A stretch of 16,943 nucleotides of DNA from an uncultured Lachnospiraceae bacterium (GCA_910577835.1 CAJTOU010000030.1:24059-41001); one strand, 5' to 3'; counted from the stretch's first letter, positions 7,462 through 15,377 are shown. Program-made: numbers and translations. The notes: generated from the letters alone by a model not told the origin.

Positions 7462-8565
7462 ATGAAAGGGCAAAACAATGATTTTCCATTAAATATTATT
7501 GAAAACAGTCCAAAACAGCCGCCTGAAGCTCCAAAAAAACAAAATAAGCTTTTATGGACCATTCTTTTTATTGCAATAGCGGCTGCAAGCATATGGGCAG
7601 TAACATCACAAAACAAGGATTTCTCTGCAAAGAAATTTTTATCTTATCTGTCAAATGCCTCTCCTGTATGGATTTTTGCTGCTGTTCTCTCCATGATTGC
7701 ATATATCGTAGTAGAAGCATATGCAATTATTTATTTGTGCAGAGGACTGGGATATAAATGTAAATGGAAAAACGGATTTTTTTACTCCGCATCGGATATT
7801 TACTTTTCGGCCATTACCCCGTCTGCTACCGGAGGACAGCCGGCATGTGCATACTTTATGGTAAAAGACAAAGTACCCGGCGCAGTTGCCACAGTCACTT
7901 TACTGTTAAATGTGATGATGTATACCCTGTCTTTGGTTTTAACTGGTATTATCATTATGATTATCAATCCGAAAACTTTTTTTTGTTTTCATCCTGTTTC
8001 GATGATACTAATTGCGATTGGCTATATTTTGCAGCTTGGTCTGGCTCTGCTTTTTTATTTTGTATTGTATAAAAAAGATTTCCTGCATCGGATATGTAAT
8101 AATACACTGCGTTTATTCGGAAAAATTCATCTGATAAACAATGTGGAGAAAAAACTTGCCAAACTCAATAAGACAATGGAAGAATATCACAGCTATTCAA
8201 ATATACTGAAAAAACAGCGCCGAATGATTATTAAAACTTTATTTCTGAATGTTCTTCAGCGTTTTGCGCAAATCGCTGTCACCATGTTTGTATTTCTCGC
8301 TACCGGAGGAATTCTTGGGCAGGCGCTCGACATATGGTCAATTCAGAATTTTGTAGTAATCGGCGCATCCTGCATACCGATTCCGGGAGCTATCGGAATC
8401 ACAGATTATTTAATGCTTGACGGATTCGGCAGATTAATGGAAGCACAGCAGGCCACAAATTTAGAGCTTTTAAGCAGAACTTTGTCCTTTTACTCCTGTA
8501 TTTTCATCTGTGGTATTTCTGTCATTGTGAAGTACTATTTACTAAAAAGGAGAAGCAAAACATGA
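7462..8565 (+). CDS. YbhN/UPF0104-type integral membrane protein (LPG synthase TM-like)
   Basis: This 367-residue polytopic membrane protein has a Pro/Lys-rich cytoplasmic N terminus (1-28) and seven to eight hydrophobic segments (about 30-48, 69-93, 138-168, 178-203, 258-280, 294-312 and 340-361). Two signatures of the lysylphosphatidylglycerol synthase transmembrane/UPF0104 family are present: TPSATGGQP (119-127) and IPIPGAIGITD (305-315). It has only the membrane part; the C-terminal aminoacyl-transfer domain of MprF is absent, so it should not be called a lysyl-PG synthase. Its stop overlaps the start of the phosphatidylserine synthase gene by 4 bases (ATGA), which implies translational coupling and a link to phospholipid synthesis or movement. 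That link is inference; the biochemical role of stand-alone members is generally unclear. The start is supported by AAAGGAGAG at 7448-7456. Confidence 0.88.
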   Translation: MKGQNNDFPLNIIENSPKQPPEAPKKQNKLLWTILFIAIAAASIWAVTSQNKDFSAKKFLSYLSNASPVWIFAAVLSMIAYIVVEAYAIIYLCRGLGYKCKWKNGFFYSASDIYFSAITPSATGGQPACAYFMVKDKVPGAVATVTLLLNVMMYTLSLVLTGIIIMIINPKTFFCFHPVSMILIAIGYILQLGLALLFYFVLYKKDFLHRICNNTLRLFGKIHLINNVEKKLAKLNKTMEEYHSYSNILKKQRRMIIKTLFLNVLQRFAQIAVTMFVFLATGGILGQALDIWSIQNFVVIGASCIPIPGAIGITDYLMLDGFGRLMEAQQATNLELLSRTLSFYSCIFICGISVIVKYYLLKRRSKT

Positions 8566-9260
8566 TTGGCTTTTATGATTACACAGTAATATTAACCTAT
8601 CTTTCACTTACATCAGCCGGCATTGGTATTATGATTTCTTTAAGCGGAAAAGGTCATCCATATTTCGGCGTATTTTTTCTGTTATTTTGCGGTTTGTGTG
8701 ATGCATTTGACGGTAAGGTTGCACGGACAAAGAAAAACCGGTCTGATATGGAAAAAAACTTTGGTATACAAATCGACTCACTTTCTGATGTGATTGCTTT
8801 TGGAGTACTGCCGGCATGTATTGGTGCGGCGATGATACGCACCTCTCCCTTTTTGATAAATACCCTGAAAATCAACTGTGGCATATGGTATGGCACGCTG
8901 ATACGGTTTTTGCTTTTTTCCATACTGATTTTATATATTCTTGCAGCGCTGATACGGCTGGCATATTTTAATGTTACAGAAGAAGAACGGCAGAAAAAGG
9001 AATCCTGTGCAAGAACAGAATATACGGGACTTCCTGTTACTTCGGCGGCTCTTATTTTTCCAATGGTTCTGCTCTTGCAGTATATTATTCCTGCCGACGT
9101 TACTCTTTTATATATTCTTGCTGTACTTTTTACCGGCGTTGCCTTTGTCTCAAAATTTCATGTTAAAAAGCCGGAATTAAAGGGCATTTTAATTATGGTG
9201 GCTATTGGAGTGATAGAATTTATTTTATTAATTGTTTCAAAAAAATTTCTTCACAAGTAA
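8562..9260 (+). CDS. pssA: Phosphatidylserine synthase (CDP-alcohol phosphatidyltransferase)
   Basis: It joins CDP-diacylglycerol to L-serine, giving phosphatidylserine and CMP, in the membrane. The protein has 232 residues and several transmembrane segments. The CDP-alcohol phosphotransferase motif is complete: D47, D50-G51, A54-R55, G68, D72 and D76. The gap between AR and G is 12 residues rather than the usual 8, so there is a 4-residue insertion in the active-site loop (TKKNRSDMEKNF). A GLPVTSAA segment at 156-163 matches bacterial PssA. The gene overlaps the YbhN-like gene by 4 bases and uses the ribosome site AAGGAGA at 8547-8553. The decarboxylase that uses its product follows 87 bases downstream, which supports the serine (rather than glycerol phosphate or inositol) specificity. 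Confidence 0.9.
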   Translation: MIGFYDYTVILTYLSLTSAGIGIMISLSGKGHPYFGVFFLLFCGLCDAFDGKVARTKKNRSDMEKNFGIQIDSLSDVIAFGVLPACIGAAMIRTSPFLINTLKINCGIWYGTLIRFLLFSILILYILAALIRLAYFNVTEEERQKKESCARTEYTGLPVTSAALIFPMVLLLQYIIPADVTLLYILAVLFTGVAFVSKFHVKKPELKGILIMVAIGVIEFILLIVSKKFLHK

Positions 9261-9347
9261 TACATAACCCAATTTACTTTTGACTGTTTACATAGTCTAT
9301 ATTGATTATCTGAATAAATTTTATTTTAAATAAGGAAAGAAAAAAAT

Positions 9348-10199
9348 ATGACAGATATAAAAAAAGAAGAGGATAAAGCTCTGAAATTTCTTTATCATAC
9401 GGCTTCTGGAAGAATGTTATTGAAAATATTAAGCAGCAGATGGGTGTCGCGCCTATGTGCTGCCTTTCTCGACTCCCGTTTTTCAAAGCCCTTAATCGGA
9501 TATTTTATTCGTAAAAATCATATTAACATCGCAGAATATATCTGTGACAATTTTAAATGCTTTAATGACTGTTTTTCAAGAAAAATAAAACAGGGACTGC
9601 GTCCAGTTGACCAGTCCCCTGAAAATCTGATTTCTCCCTGCGACGGTCTTTTAAGCGTCTATCCGATTACAGATAAAACGGTTCTTCCTGTCAAGCAGAG
9701 CCATTATACAATAGATATGCTTCTTAAAAATCAACGGCTTTCCAGCCGTTATCGAAATGGCATCTGTCTGGTACTGCGACTTTGCGTTCATCATTATCAC
9801 AGGTATTGTTATATTGATAATGGTATAAAAGGAAAAAATTTTTTTATTTCCGGAAAGCTTCACACTGTCAGACCAATTGCGCTGGAAGCTGTTCCAGTAT
9901 TTACACAAAACTGTCGGGAATATACAGTTATGAAGACAGAAAATTTCGGCAGAGTGACACAGATAGAGGTAGGAGCCATGCTGGTAGGCAAAATCAAAAA
10001 TCATCATGGCAGTACCGCGTTTGTCAAAGGTCAGGAAAAAGGCATGTTTCTTTATGGAGGCAGTACTATTATTCTTTTGTTTGAAAAAGATAAAGTCAAA
10101 CTTCCCCAAAGCTTCTTTGATATGACAAAACAGGGAAAGGAACTTCCTGTAAAGATGGGTCAGAAACTGGGTGAAAGGCTGGATAGTATGTCATACTAA
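9348..10199 (+). CDS. psd: Phosphatidylserine decarboxylase proenzyme
   Basis: It converts phosphatidylserine to phosphatidylethanolamine using a pyruvoyl group made by self-cleavage. The protein has 283 residues, within the family's usual range. Visible family motifs are SPCDG with D99, the HHYHR segment (148-152) and, near the C terminus, GGST (237-240). GGST replaces the common LGST; cleavage would occur before S239 to give a short alpha chain. The ribosome site AAGGAAAG is at 9332-9339. The 87-base gap after pssA holds no convincing terminator and only weak promoter-like sequences, so it is probably transcribed with the two genes before it. Its stop codon shares bases with the convergent polyphosphate:AMP phosphotransferase stop at 10196-10199. 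Confidence 0.93.
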   Translation: MTDIKKEEDKALKFLYHTASGRMLLKILSSRWVSRLCAAFLDSRFSKPLIGYFIRKNHINIAEYICDNFKCFNDCFSRKIKQGLRPVDQSPENLISPCDGLLSVYPITDKTVLPVKQSHYTIDMLLKNQRLSSRYRNGICLVLRLCVHHYHRYCYIDNGIKGKNFFISGKLHTVRPIALEAVPVFTQNCREYTVMKTENFGRVTQIEVGAMLVGKIKNHHGSTAFVKGQEKGMFLYGGSTIILLFEKDKVKLPQSFFDMTKQGKELPVKMGQKLGERLDSMSY

Positions 10200-11662
10200 A
10201 GACGTTTCTCAATCTCATGAATCACGATTTTTAAAGCCTTGATTCTGGCATATTTTTTATCATTTGATTCCAGAACATGCCATGGCGCAAAGGAGGTATT
10301 TGTTTTTCTTAACATCTCATTTACTGCATCTTCATATAAATCCCATTTTTCTCTGTTGCGCCAGTCCTCTTCTGTAATCTTCCACTGCTTTTCCGGCGTA
10401 TTCTGACGGTCTGTAAAGCGTGCAAGCTGTGTTTCATTATCTATCTGCACCCAGAATTTAATAATCACTGCGCCCCAGTCGTACAGCTCCTTTTCAAATT
10501 CGTTGATTTCATTATAGGCTCTCTGCCAGTCATTTTCACTGCAAAAGCCCTCCAGACGCTCCACCATAACACGCCCATACCATGTTCTGTCATAAATCGC
10601 AACATGTCCCGTTTTTGGCAGACGATTCCAGAAACGCCACAAATAATGACGCGCTTTCTCGTGAGGTTCAGGGCTTGCGATTGGATGCACCTCATATCCG
10701 CGCGGGTCCAGCGCTCCTGCAATTCTTTTGATATTTCCACCCTTGCCCGCTGCATCCCAACCTTCATAGGCAATAATTACCGGCACTTTTTTACGGTACA
10801 GCTCATTGTGAAGCTCTCTCAGCTTCTTTTGATATTTCTGAAGCTGCTTGGAATATTCTTCGGCTGACAGTATCTTATCTAACGGAATATCCGCCAAATC
10901 TGCAATCGGATTTATCGGGAACAGATTTTGCAGTATATGAACTGCATGGCTGGTGTTTGCAAGAGCAATATCAATATTTTTTACCAGAGTTTCAAGCATT
11001 TGAAGCTCTGCCCATTTTTTGTTTTTGGCATCAATAAAATACCATGGAGCCGTTCCCTGATTTGTATCATCCAAATATTCCTCATAAAGCTCCATACAGC
11101 CCTTGTAGTTTCTATTCTGCCACAAATCGTCTTCTCCTACACGCCATTTTGTATTTTTGTCATTCATAAGAAGCTCAAGACGCTTTTTCTGTTCTTTTTC
11201 ATCAATCTGAAAGAAGAATTTCATTAAAAGATATCCATTATCTGTAAGCTGACGTTCAAAACGCTTAATGCTCTGAAGTCTTTTCTTGTATTCCTGTTCC
11301 TTCAATTCACCCTTAAGGTATCCTTTTGTCACCTCATCCATCCAGCTTCCATCTAAAAACATAAATTTACCGGCTTCCGGTATCTTTATAAAATAGCGAT
11401 ACAAAAATGGTTTTCTTAATTCCTCTTCTGTTATCTTGTCCATTACAGCTACTTTAAAAAAACGAGGGTCCATATTGCGGATTACTTTTCCAAGTACGCT
11501 TCCCTTCCCTGCCGCATTCCAGCCTTCAAGAACTACCAGTACCGGCAGATTTCTTTCTTTAATCTCTATCTGCTTTTTGGCAAGCACTTCTCTTGCGTCA
11601 CGCAGGCGTTTTTCAAGCTCCTGTTCTTCCGGAGCTTGTATTTTTTTCCAATCTTTCAACAT
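10196..11662 (-). CDS. pap: Polyphosphate:AMP phosphotransferase (two-domain PPK2)
   Basis: It transfers phosphate from inorganic polyphosphate to AMP, giving ADP, in the cytoplasm. At 488 residues it contains two fused PPK2 domains. The N-terminal domain has the P-loop GWNAAGKG (47-54) but a changed Walker B region, FLDGSW (102-107), where active domains have D-R-[ST]-W-Y. The C-terminal domain has GWDAAGKG (301-308), HYLWRFW (339-345) and an intact IYDRTWYGRV (356-365), so catalysis is expected there. This tandem layout with a degenerate first domain is typical of class II PPK2. The start is supported by AAGGAGG at 11671-11677. Upstream, the Dabb gene lies on the same strand with a 77-base AT-rich gap and no visible terminator, so read-through from 12078-12106 is plausible. 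Confidence 0.93.
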   Translation of the reverse strand: MLKDWKKIQAPEEQELEKRLRDAREVLAKKQIEIKERNLPVLVVLEGWNAAGKGSVLGKVIRNMDPRFFKVAVMDKITEEELRKPFLYRYFIKIPEAGKFMFLDGSWMDEVTKGYLKGELKEQEYKKRLQSIKRFERQLTDNGYLLMKFFFQIDEKEQKKRLELLMNDKNTKWRVGEDDLWQNRNYKGCMELYEEYLDDTNQGTAPWYFIDAKNKKWAELQMLETLVKNIDIALANTSHAVHILQNLFPINPIADLADIPLDKILSAEEYSKQLQKYQKKLRELHNELYRKKVPVIIAYEGWDAAGKGGNIKRIAGALDPRGYEVHPIASPEPHEKARHYLWRFWNRLPKTGHVAIYDRTWYGRVMVERLEGFCSENDWQRAYNEINEFEKELYDWGAVIIKFWVQIDNETQLARFTDRQNTPEKQWKITEEDWRNREKWDLYEDAVNEMLRKTNTSFAPWHVLESNDKKYARIKALKIVIHEIEKRL

Positions 11663-11739
11663 AGCACTTTCCTCCTTATCTATTTTTCTTTTTGTATAAA
11701 ATTTTTCTTATTTATATTTTTCCCGTTTATATTTTTTCC

Positions 11740-12045
11740 TTATTTATCTTCATAATCCATGCACATGCGCACTTCTGTATAAGGGCGGACATAAGTATCT
11801 GCTACTTTTACATGCTCTGGATGCATCTGATATCCCTTTAACGCTTCTTCATCTTCTAACAAACTGTCAAGCATAACGTCTGCATTTGAAGATGCAAGTG
11901 GATGCGTAATAACTGCAATGCTGATAAGTCCGGGTACTCTGCCGTCAAGCGCTTCCAGATTTTCCTTGATATTTTTTAATACCTCCTTTTTTTTCTGCTC
12001 GGATAATCCTTCTTTTAATTTCCATAAAATCACATGATGAACCAT
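11740..12045 (-). CDS. Dabb (stress-responsive alpha/beta barrel) domain protein
   Basis: This 101-residue protein begins MVHHVILWKLKEG and ends with HPEHVKVADTYVRPYTEVRMCMDYE, the start and end pattern of the Dabb family (a dimeric ferredoxin-like alpha/beta barrel). The conserved H-P-E-H segment is present. The cellular role and ligand are not predictable; family members range from stress proteins to small catalytic barrels. The ribosome site AGGAGG is at 12055-12060 and a strong promoter at 12078-12106. It may be first in a transcript with the downstream phosphotransferase gene. Confidence 0.88.
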   Translation of the reverse strand: MVHHVILWKLKEGLSEQKKKEVLKNIKENLEALDGRVPGLISIAVITHPLASSNADVMLDSLLEDEEALKGYQMHPEHVKVADTYVRPYTEVRMCMDYEDK

Positions 12046-12077
12046 AACCGTGTTCCTCCTTTTTTTGTATTGTATTT

Positions 12078-12106
12078 ATTATAAGTCCTGTTGGAAAAAA
12101 ATACAA
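12078..12106 (-). promoter_or_regulatory. Promoter for the Dabb gene (and possibly pap)
   Basis: On the minus strand, TTGTAT (12101-12106) and a perfect TATAAT (12078-12083) are separated by 17 bases. It is divergent from the epimerase promoter at 12188-12216. Confidence 0.72.
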
Positions 12107-12187
12107 TAATAAATACAGAAACAACATAGTAATTTTCTTTTTCTTCCTGTATTTTTGTGAATGCAGACAGACGAAAATCAAAAGACA

Positions 12188-12216
12188 TTTACATTCATTT
12201 GTTAATAGGATATAAT
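12188..12216 (+). promoter_or_regulatory. Promoter for the epimerase-rsmF pair
   Basis: TTTACA (12188-12193) and TATAAT (12211-12216) are separated by 17 bases. The leader before the epimerase ATG is about 60 bases, with the ribosome site AGGAGG at 12271-12276. Confidence 0.75.
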
Positions 12217-12282
12217 ACAAAAGAAAAATATAAATACATAAAAGTTGCATTTTCACGGTAAATAAAAAACAGGAGGACTATT

Positions 12283-13161
12283 ATGAGATATATTCTTGAA
12301 AACGAAATACTGAAAGCTGAAATTGATTCATTTGGAGCAGAGCTGAAATCTGTAAAATCAAAAGCAAATGGCAAAGAATATATGTGGAACGGAGATAAAA
12401 AATATTGGGGCAGAACCTCTCCGGTGTTATTCCCATTTGTCGGAAGCCTGCAAAACAAACAATATTCCTTTCAGGACAAAACTTATCCCATGGGACAGCA
12501 TGGATTTGCAAGAGATATGGAGCACACTATGATTTCACAGACAGAAAATGAACTCTGGTTCGAGCTGACATCTACTGAAGAGACACTGAAAAAATATCCG
12601 TTTCCTTTTGTGCTCTATATTGGCTATACCCTTTTGGGAAACATTTTGACAGTAATGTGGAAGGTGAAAAACCCTGCCAAAAAAACAATGTATTTTTCCA
12701 TAGGTGCACATCCGGCGTTTTTATGTCCGATTCATGGCGAAAAAAATAAAGAAGGTTACGCGCTTTCTTTTGGAGATGTTCAGGAAATCCATCATCATGG
12801 CAATACAGTAGATACAGGAATGGCACTTGAAGAGGATTTGATTCTTCCGCTGAAAAACGGAATGACAAAAATCACACCTGAATTTTTCGACCGCTGTACT
12901 TATATGATTGAGGGAAAACAGACTGGTAAAGCGGGACTTGTGGATTCAGAAGGAAATGAATATATCACTGTATTTTTTGATGCTCCTCTGTTTGCCATCT
13001 GGTCTCCAGAAGGAAAAAATGCACCGTTTGTCTGTATTGAACCGTGTTACGGCAGATGTGACAGGATTGATTTTCATGGTTCTCTTGAAGAACGTGAATA
13101 TACAAATACACTGGAAGGCGGACAGGAATTTCATGCTGAATATTCAATAAAGTTTGAATAA
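12283..13161 (+). CDS. Aldose 1-epimerase family protein (LacX/GalM-like)
   Basis: This is a predicted cytosolic sugar mutarotase of 292 residues with the galactose-mutarotase beta-sandwich. The likely catalytic residues are visible: H73 in GQHGFARD, H143 in SIGAHPAF and E253 in CIEPCYG, matching the two His and one Glu used by GalM-type enzymes. The start MRYILENEILKAEI and the GAELKSVK segment are typical of the LacX subgroup, whose substrate is not well fixed; galactose, glucose or a phosphorylated sugar are all possible. It has a strong promoter and AGGAGG at 12271-12276. The rRNA methyltransferase gene starts 36 bases after its stop, on the same strand, so the two are probably co-transcribed, although no functional link is apparent. 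Confidence 0.92.
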   Translation: MRYILENEILKAEIDSFGAELKSVKSKANGKEYMWNGDKKYWGRTSPVLFPFVGSLQNKQYSFQDKTYPMGQHGFARDMEHTMISQTENELWFELTSTEETLKKYPFPFVLYIGYTLLGNILTVMWKVKNPAKKTMYFSIGAHPAFLCPIHGEKNKEGYALSFGDVQEIHHHGNTVDTGMALEEDLILPLKNGMTKITPEFFDRCTYMIEGKQTGKAGLVDSEGNEYITVFFDAPLFAIWSPEGKNAPFVCIEPCYGRCDRIDFHGSLEEREYTNTLEGGQEFHAEYSIKFE

Positions 13162-13183
13162 AAAGCTGAATTTTGCAGTATGC

Positions 13184-13190
13184 AGAGGAA
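13184..13190 (+). promoter_or_regulatory. Ribosome binding site that sets the rsmF start
   Basis: AGAGGAA lies 7 bases before the ATG at 13198. An in-frame ATG at 13180 lies upstream of this site and has no ribosome site of its own, so 13198 is preferred. Confidence 0.7.
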
Positions 13191-13197
13191 ATTTATT

Positions 13198-14670
13198 ATG
13201 GAATTAAGCAAATTTACTTCTCAGACTCTGTCTGGGGAAACAGAAAAACTTACTTTGCCACCGGCTTTTGTCGCAAAAATGCAGAAGCTTCTTTCAGCAG
13301 AGTGGAAAGAATTTGAATTATGCTATGAAAATAACAAATATCAGGGACTGCGGTTTAATCCTTTAAAAAAGGGGCTGCACAGACAAAATTATAAACAGCT
13401 TCTCCTAGATTTATCGATTCAGGAAATGGAGCCGGTTTTATGGGCTGAGCACGCTTATTATTATCCGGAAGAAGCCAGACCGGGCAGACATCCCTATCAC
13501 GAAGCCGGCTTATACTATATTCAGGAACCCAGTGCCATGTGCGCTGCCTCCCTGCTGGCTCCACTGCCGGGTGAACGGGTACTAGATTTGTGTGCTGCTC
13601 CCGGAGGAAAATCTACACAGCTTGCCTCTTTTTTAAATCAGAAAGGTTTGCTTATCTGCAACGAAATTCATCCGGCAAGATGTAAAATTCTCTCACAGAA
13701 CATTGAACGGGCCGGAATTGCAAATGCGATTGTGACAAACGAAGACAGTGAAACTCTGGCAAAACATTTTCCAGAGTATTTCCATAAAATTCTTGTAGAT
13801 GCTCCATGCAGCGGAGAAGGAATGTTTCGTAAAAATCCGGAGGCGGCTTTGGAATGGAGTGAAAATCAAGTGGAGTTTTGTGCGAAACGACAGCTTGAAA
13901 TTCTTGAAAATGCTGCGAAAATGCTGATGTTAGGAGGTACTATGCTCTATTCCACTTGTACCTTTTCTCCGGAAGAAAACGAAGGTGTAATTGGATATTT
14001 TCTGCAAACTCATCCTGAATTTTCGATTGTCTCCAAAGAAAATCCTTATTTTTCTTCTGGCAATCCCGCATGGGGAAATCATATAGAAGAACTGTCCCAT
14101 ACTTTTCGTCTCTGGCCACATCGGTTAAATGGAGAAGGACATTTTGCAGCACTTTTGAAAAAAAACGGACAGATAACAGAGTCAGAAGAAGTTCTGAAAA
14201 AGAAAATCAAAAGCGGAAAAAAGCTGTTGGAGGAATTAAAAAAATTTACTTCCCAGACTTTGACAGAAGAAATGGAAGATTTTATTTTTTCCGGAGACTT
14301 CACCTTATTTGGAGAACAGCTATACCGACTTCCGCCTGATTCGCCGGACCTTTCCGGTCTGCGCGTACTTCGGCCCGGACTGCATATCGGAAGCTTTGGA
14401 AAAAATAACTTTAAACCCGGACATGCTCTGGCTTTGTTTCTGGGACAGAAGAACGTCAAAAACAGTGTCTCTCTTTCTCTGTCAGATAAATGGACAAAAA
14501 TGTACTATAATGGCGAAACGCTTGACTGTGAGGCTGTTAAAACAAACGCTGCAAACGGCTGGTGTCTTGTCTGTATCAATGGCTATTCTGCAGGGTGGGG
14601 AAAAATTGCCGGAGGAATGATAAAAAATCATTATCCAAAAGGTCTTCGAAAAGAAACAGTTTATGAATAG
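13198..14670 (+). CDS. rsmF: 16S rRNA m5C methyltransferase, RsmF type
   Basis: It is a SAM-dependent RNA cytosine-C5 methyltransferase of the RsmB/RsmF/NOP2 family. The closest known role is m5C1407 of 16S rRNA; the exact site is inferred. From the ATG at 13198 it has 490 residues. SAM motif I is LDLCAAPGGKS (129-139). DAPCSGEGMF carries C204 and STCTF carries C254, the two Cys of the release and nucleophile steps. The core ends near 310 and a C-terminal RsmF-type domain covers about 330-490. A start at ATG 13180 would add six residues but lacks a ribosome site. Oddity: ELSKFTSQTL at residues 2-11 recurs as ELKKFTSQTL at 346-355, at the junction to the C-terminal domain, with 26 of 30 bases identical. 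The 3' end overlaps the convergent metallohydrolase gene by 10 bases. Confidence 0.92.
   Translation: MELSKFTSQTLSGETEKLTLPPAFVAKMQKLLSAEWKEFELCYENNKYQGLRFNPLKKGLHRQNYKQLLLDLSIQEMEPVLWAEHAYYYPEEARPGRHPYHEAGLYYIQEPSAMCAASLLAPLPGERVLDLCAAPGGKSTQLASFLNQKGLLICNEIHPARCKILSQNIERAGIANAIVTNEDSETLAKHFPEYFHKILVDAPCSGEGMFRKNPEAALEWSENQVEFCAKRQLEILENAAKMLMLGGTMLYSTCTFSPEENEGVIGYFLQTHPEFSIVSKENPYFSSGNPAWGNHIEELSHTFRLWPHRLNGEGHFAALLKKNGQITESEEVLKKKIKSGKKLLEELKKFTSQTLTEEMEDFIFSGDFTLFGEQLYRLPPDSPDLSGLRVLRPGLHIGSFGKNNFKPGHALALFLGQKNVKNSVSLSLSDKWTKMYYNGETLDCEAVKTNAANGWCLVCINGYSAGWGKIAGGMIKNHYPKGLRKETVYE
13201..13230 (+). repeat. In-gene direct repeat, copy 1
   Basis: This 30-base segment, directly after the rsmF start codon, matches 14233-14262 at 26 of 30 bases. 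The offset is 1032 bases, a multiple of three, so both copies are read in the same frame and encode nearly the same ten residues. Confidence 0.7.
14233..14262 (+). repeat. In-gene direct repeat, copy 2
   Basis: This is the second copy of the 13201-13230 repeat. It encodes ELKKFTSQTL at the start of the C-terminal domain of the methyltransferase. Confidence 0.7.
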
Positions 14671-15230
14671 ATTTTTTTTATCAGTTCCGAACCATTTTGT
14701 TTGAGCCATTCTTTTTGAATTTTATAGTCAGGAAGAATGTGCTCCACCTCTTTCCAAAAACAATCAGAATGATTCATTTCCCTGCGATGGCACAGTTCAT
14801 GTACAACAACATAATCCAGTACCTCTGGCGGGGCCAGCATAAGAAGGCAATTAAAGTTCAGATTCCCCTCACTGCTGCAGCTTCCCCATCGTGTTTTTTG
14901 ACTTCGTATGGTAATTCGCTTATATGTTACCTGTAACCTTTTGGCAAAATAATCTGCTCTTTCAGAAATTACCTGTAATGCCTGTTCTTTGAGAATTTTG
15001 ATTTGCTCCGGTGTCAATTTTTGTATCGAAGATTTCTGACTGCTTTCTGACCGGTTTCTGTATTGATTTTCCTTTATTTGTTTTATATGCTTTTCTATCC
15101 AGTATGACTTTTTCTCTACCAATTTTTCTATTTCAGATAAAGGAAGATGATACGGTGCACGTATAATTATCCGGCAGTCTTTTGTAATTTCGATGGAAAG
15201 CGTTTTTCTGGAGCTGCGTTTTATTTCCAT
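14661..15230 (-). CDS. YgjP/DUF45-type zinc metallohydrolase
   Basis: This 189-residue protein belongs to the YgjP-like (M48-related, SprT-like) metal-dependent hydrolase family. The zinc motif HELCH is followed by R-x-x-x-N-H-S-x-x-F-W, and the family segment TRWGSCS precedes it. The N-terminal half begins MEIKRSSRKT and includes the KLVEKKSYWI segment. The substrate is unknown for the family. I chose the ATG at 15230, which has GGAGA at 15237-15241. A longer reading from a TTG at 15305 would place coding sequence over the -35 and -10 elements of the promoter at 15279-15305 and is rejected. The end overlaps the convergent rsmF gene by 10 bases. Confidence 0.9.
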   Translation of the reverse strand: MEIKRSSRKTLSIEITKDCRIIIRAPYHLPLSEIEKLVEKKSYWIEKHIKQIKENQYRNRSESSQKSSIQKLTPEQIKILKEQALQVISERADYFAKRLQVTYKRITIRSQKTRWGSCSSEGNLNFNCLLMLAPPEVLDYVVVHELCHRREMNHSDCFWKEVEHILPDYKIQKEWLKQNGSELIKKIYS

Positions 15231-15278
15231 AGTGTTTCTCCGATTTATTCTTATTTTTTTATAAATTTTTGTCTTTTT

Positions 15279-15305
15279 ATTATAACATATAAAACCTTTT
15301 TTCAA
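15279..15305 (-). promoter_or_regulatory. Extended -10 promoter for the YgjP-type gene
   Basis: On the minus strand, TGTTATAAT (TG at 15286-15287, TATAAT 15279-15284) forms an extended -10 element. A TTGAAA lies 15 bases upstream (15300-15305), closer than ideal, which the extended -10 could offset. Confidence 0.55.
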
Positions 15306-15377
15306 TACAGTTTTCTGTCATTTCCAAAGTAATTTCTGCATATATTATAAAAGATTTTCAAAGTAACGAGGAATGTC

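Noticed and set aside
9255..9283. AAGTAA/TTACTT arms between pssA and psd as a terminator
   Set aside because: AT-rich 6-bp arms with a 13-base loop and no strong T tract; read-through into psd is more likely.
9651..10109. Minus-strand open frame of 152 residues inside psd
   Set aside because: Psd has conserved motifs across the whole span; the opposite frame has no recognisable domain.
14079..14459. Minus-strand open frame of 126 residues inside rsmF
   Set aside because: No domain or ribosome site; it lies opposite the methyltransferase C-terminal domain.
15231..15305. TTG-initiated N-terminal extension of the YgjP-type gene
   Set aside because: The extension covers the promoter elements at 15279-15305 and has no ribosome site; the ATG at 15230 has GGAGA upstream.
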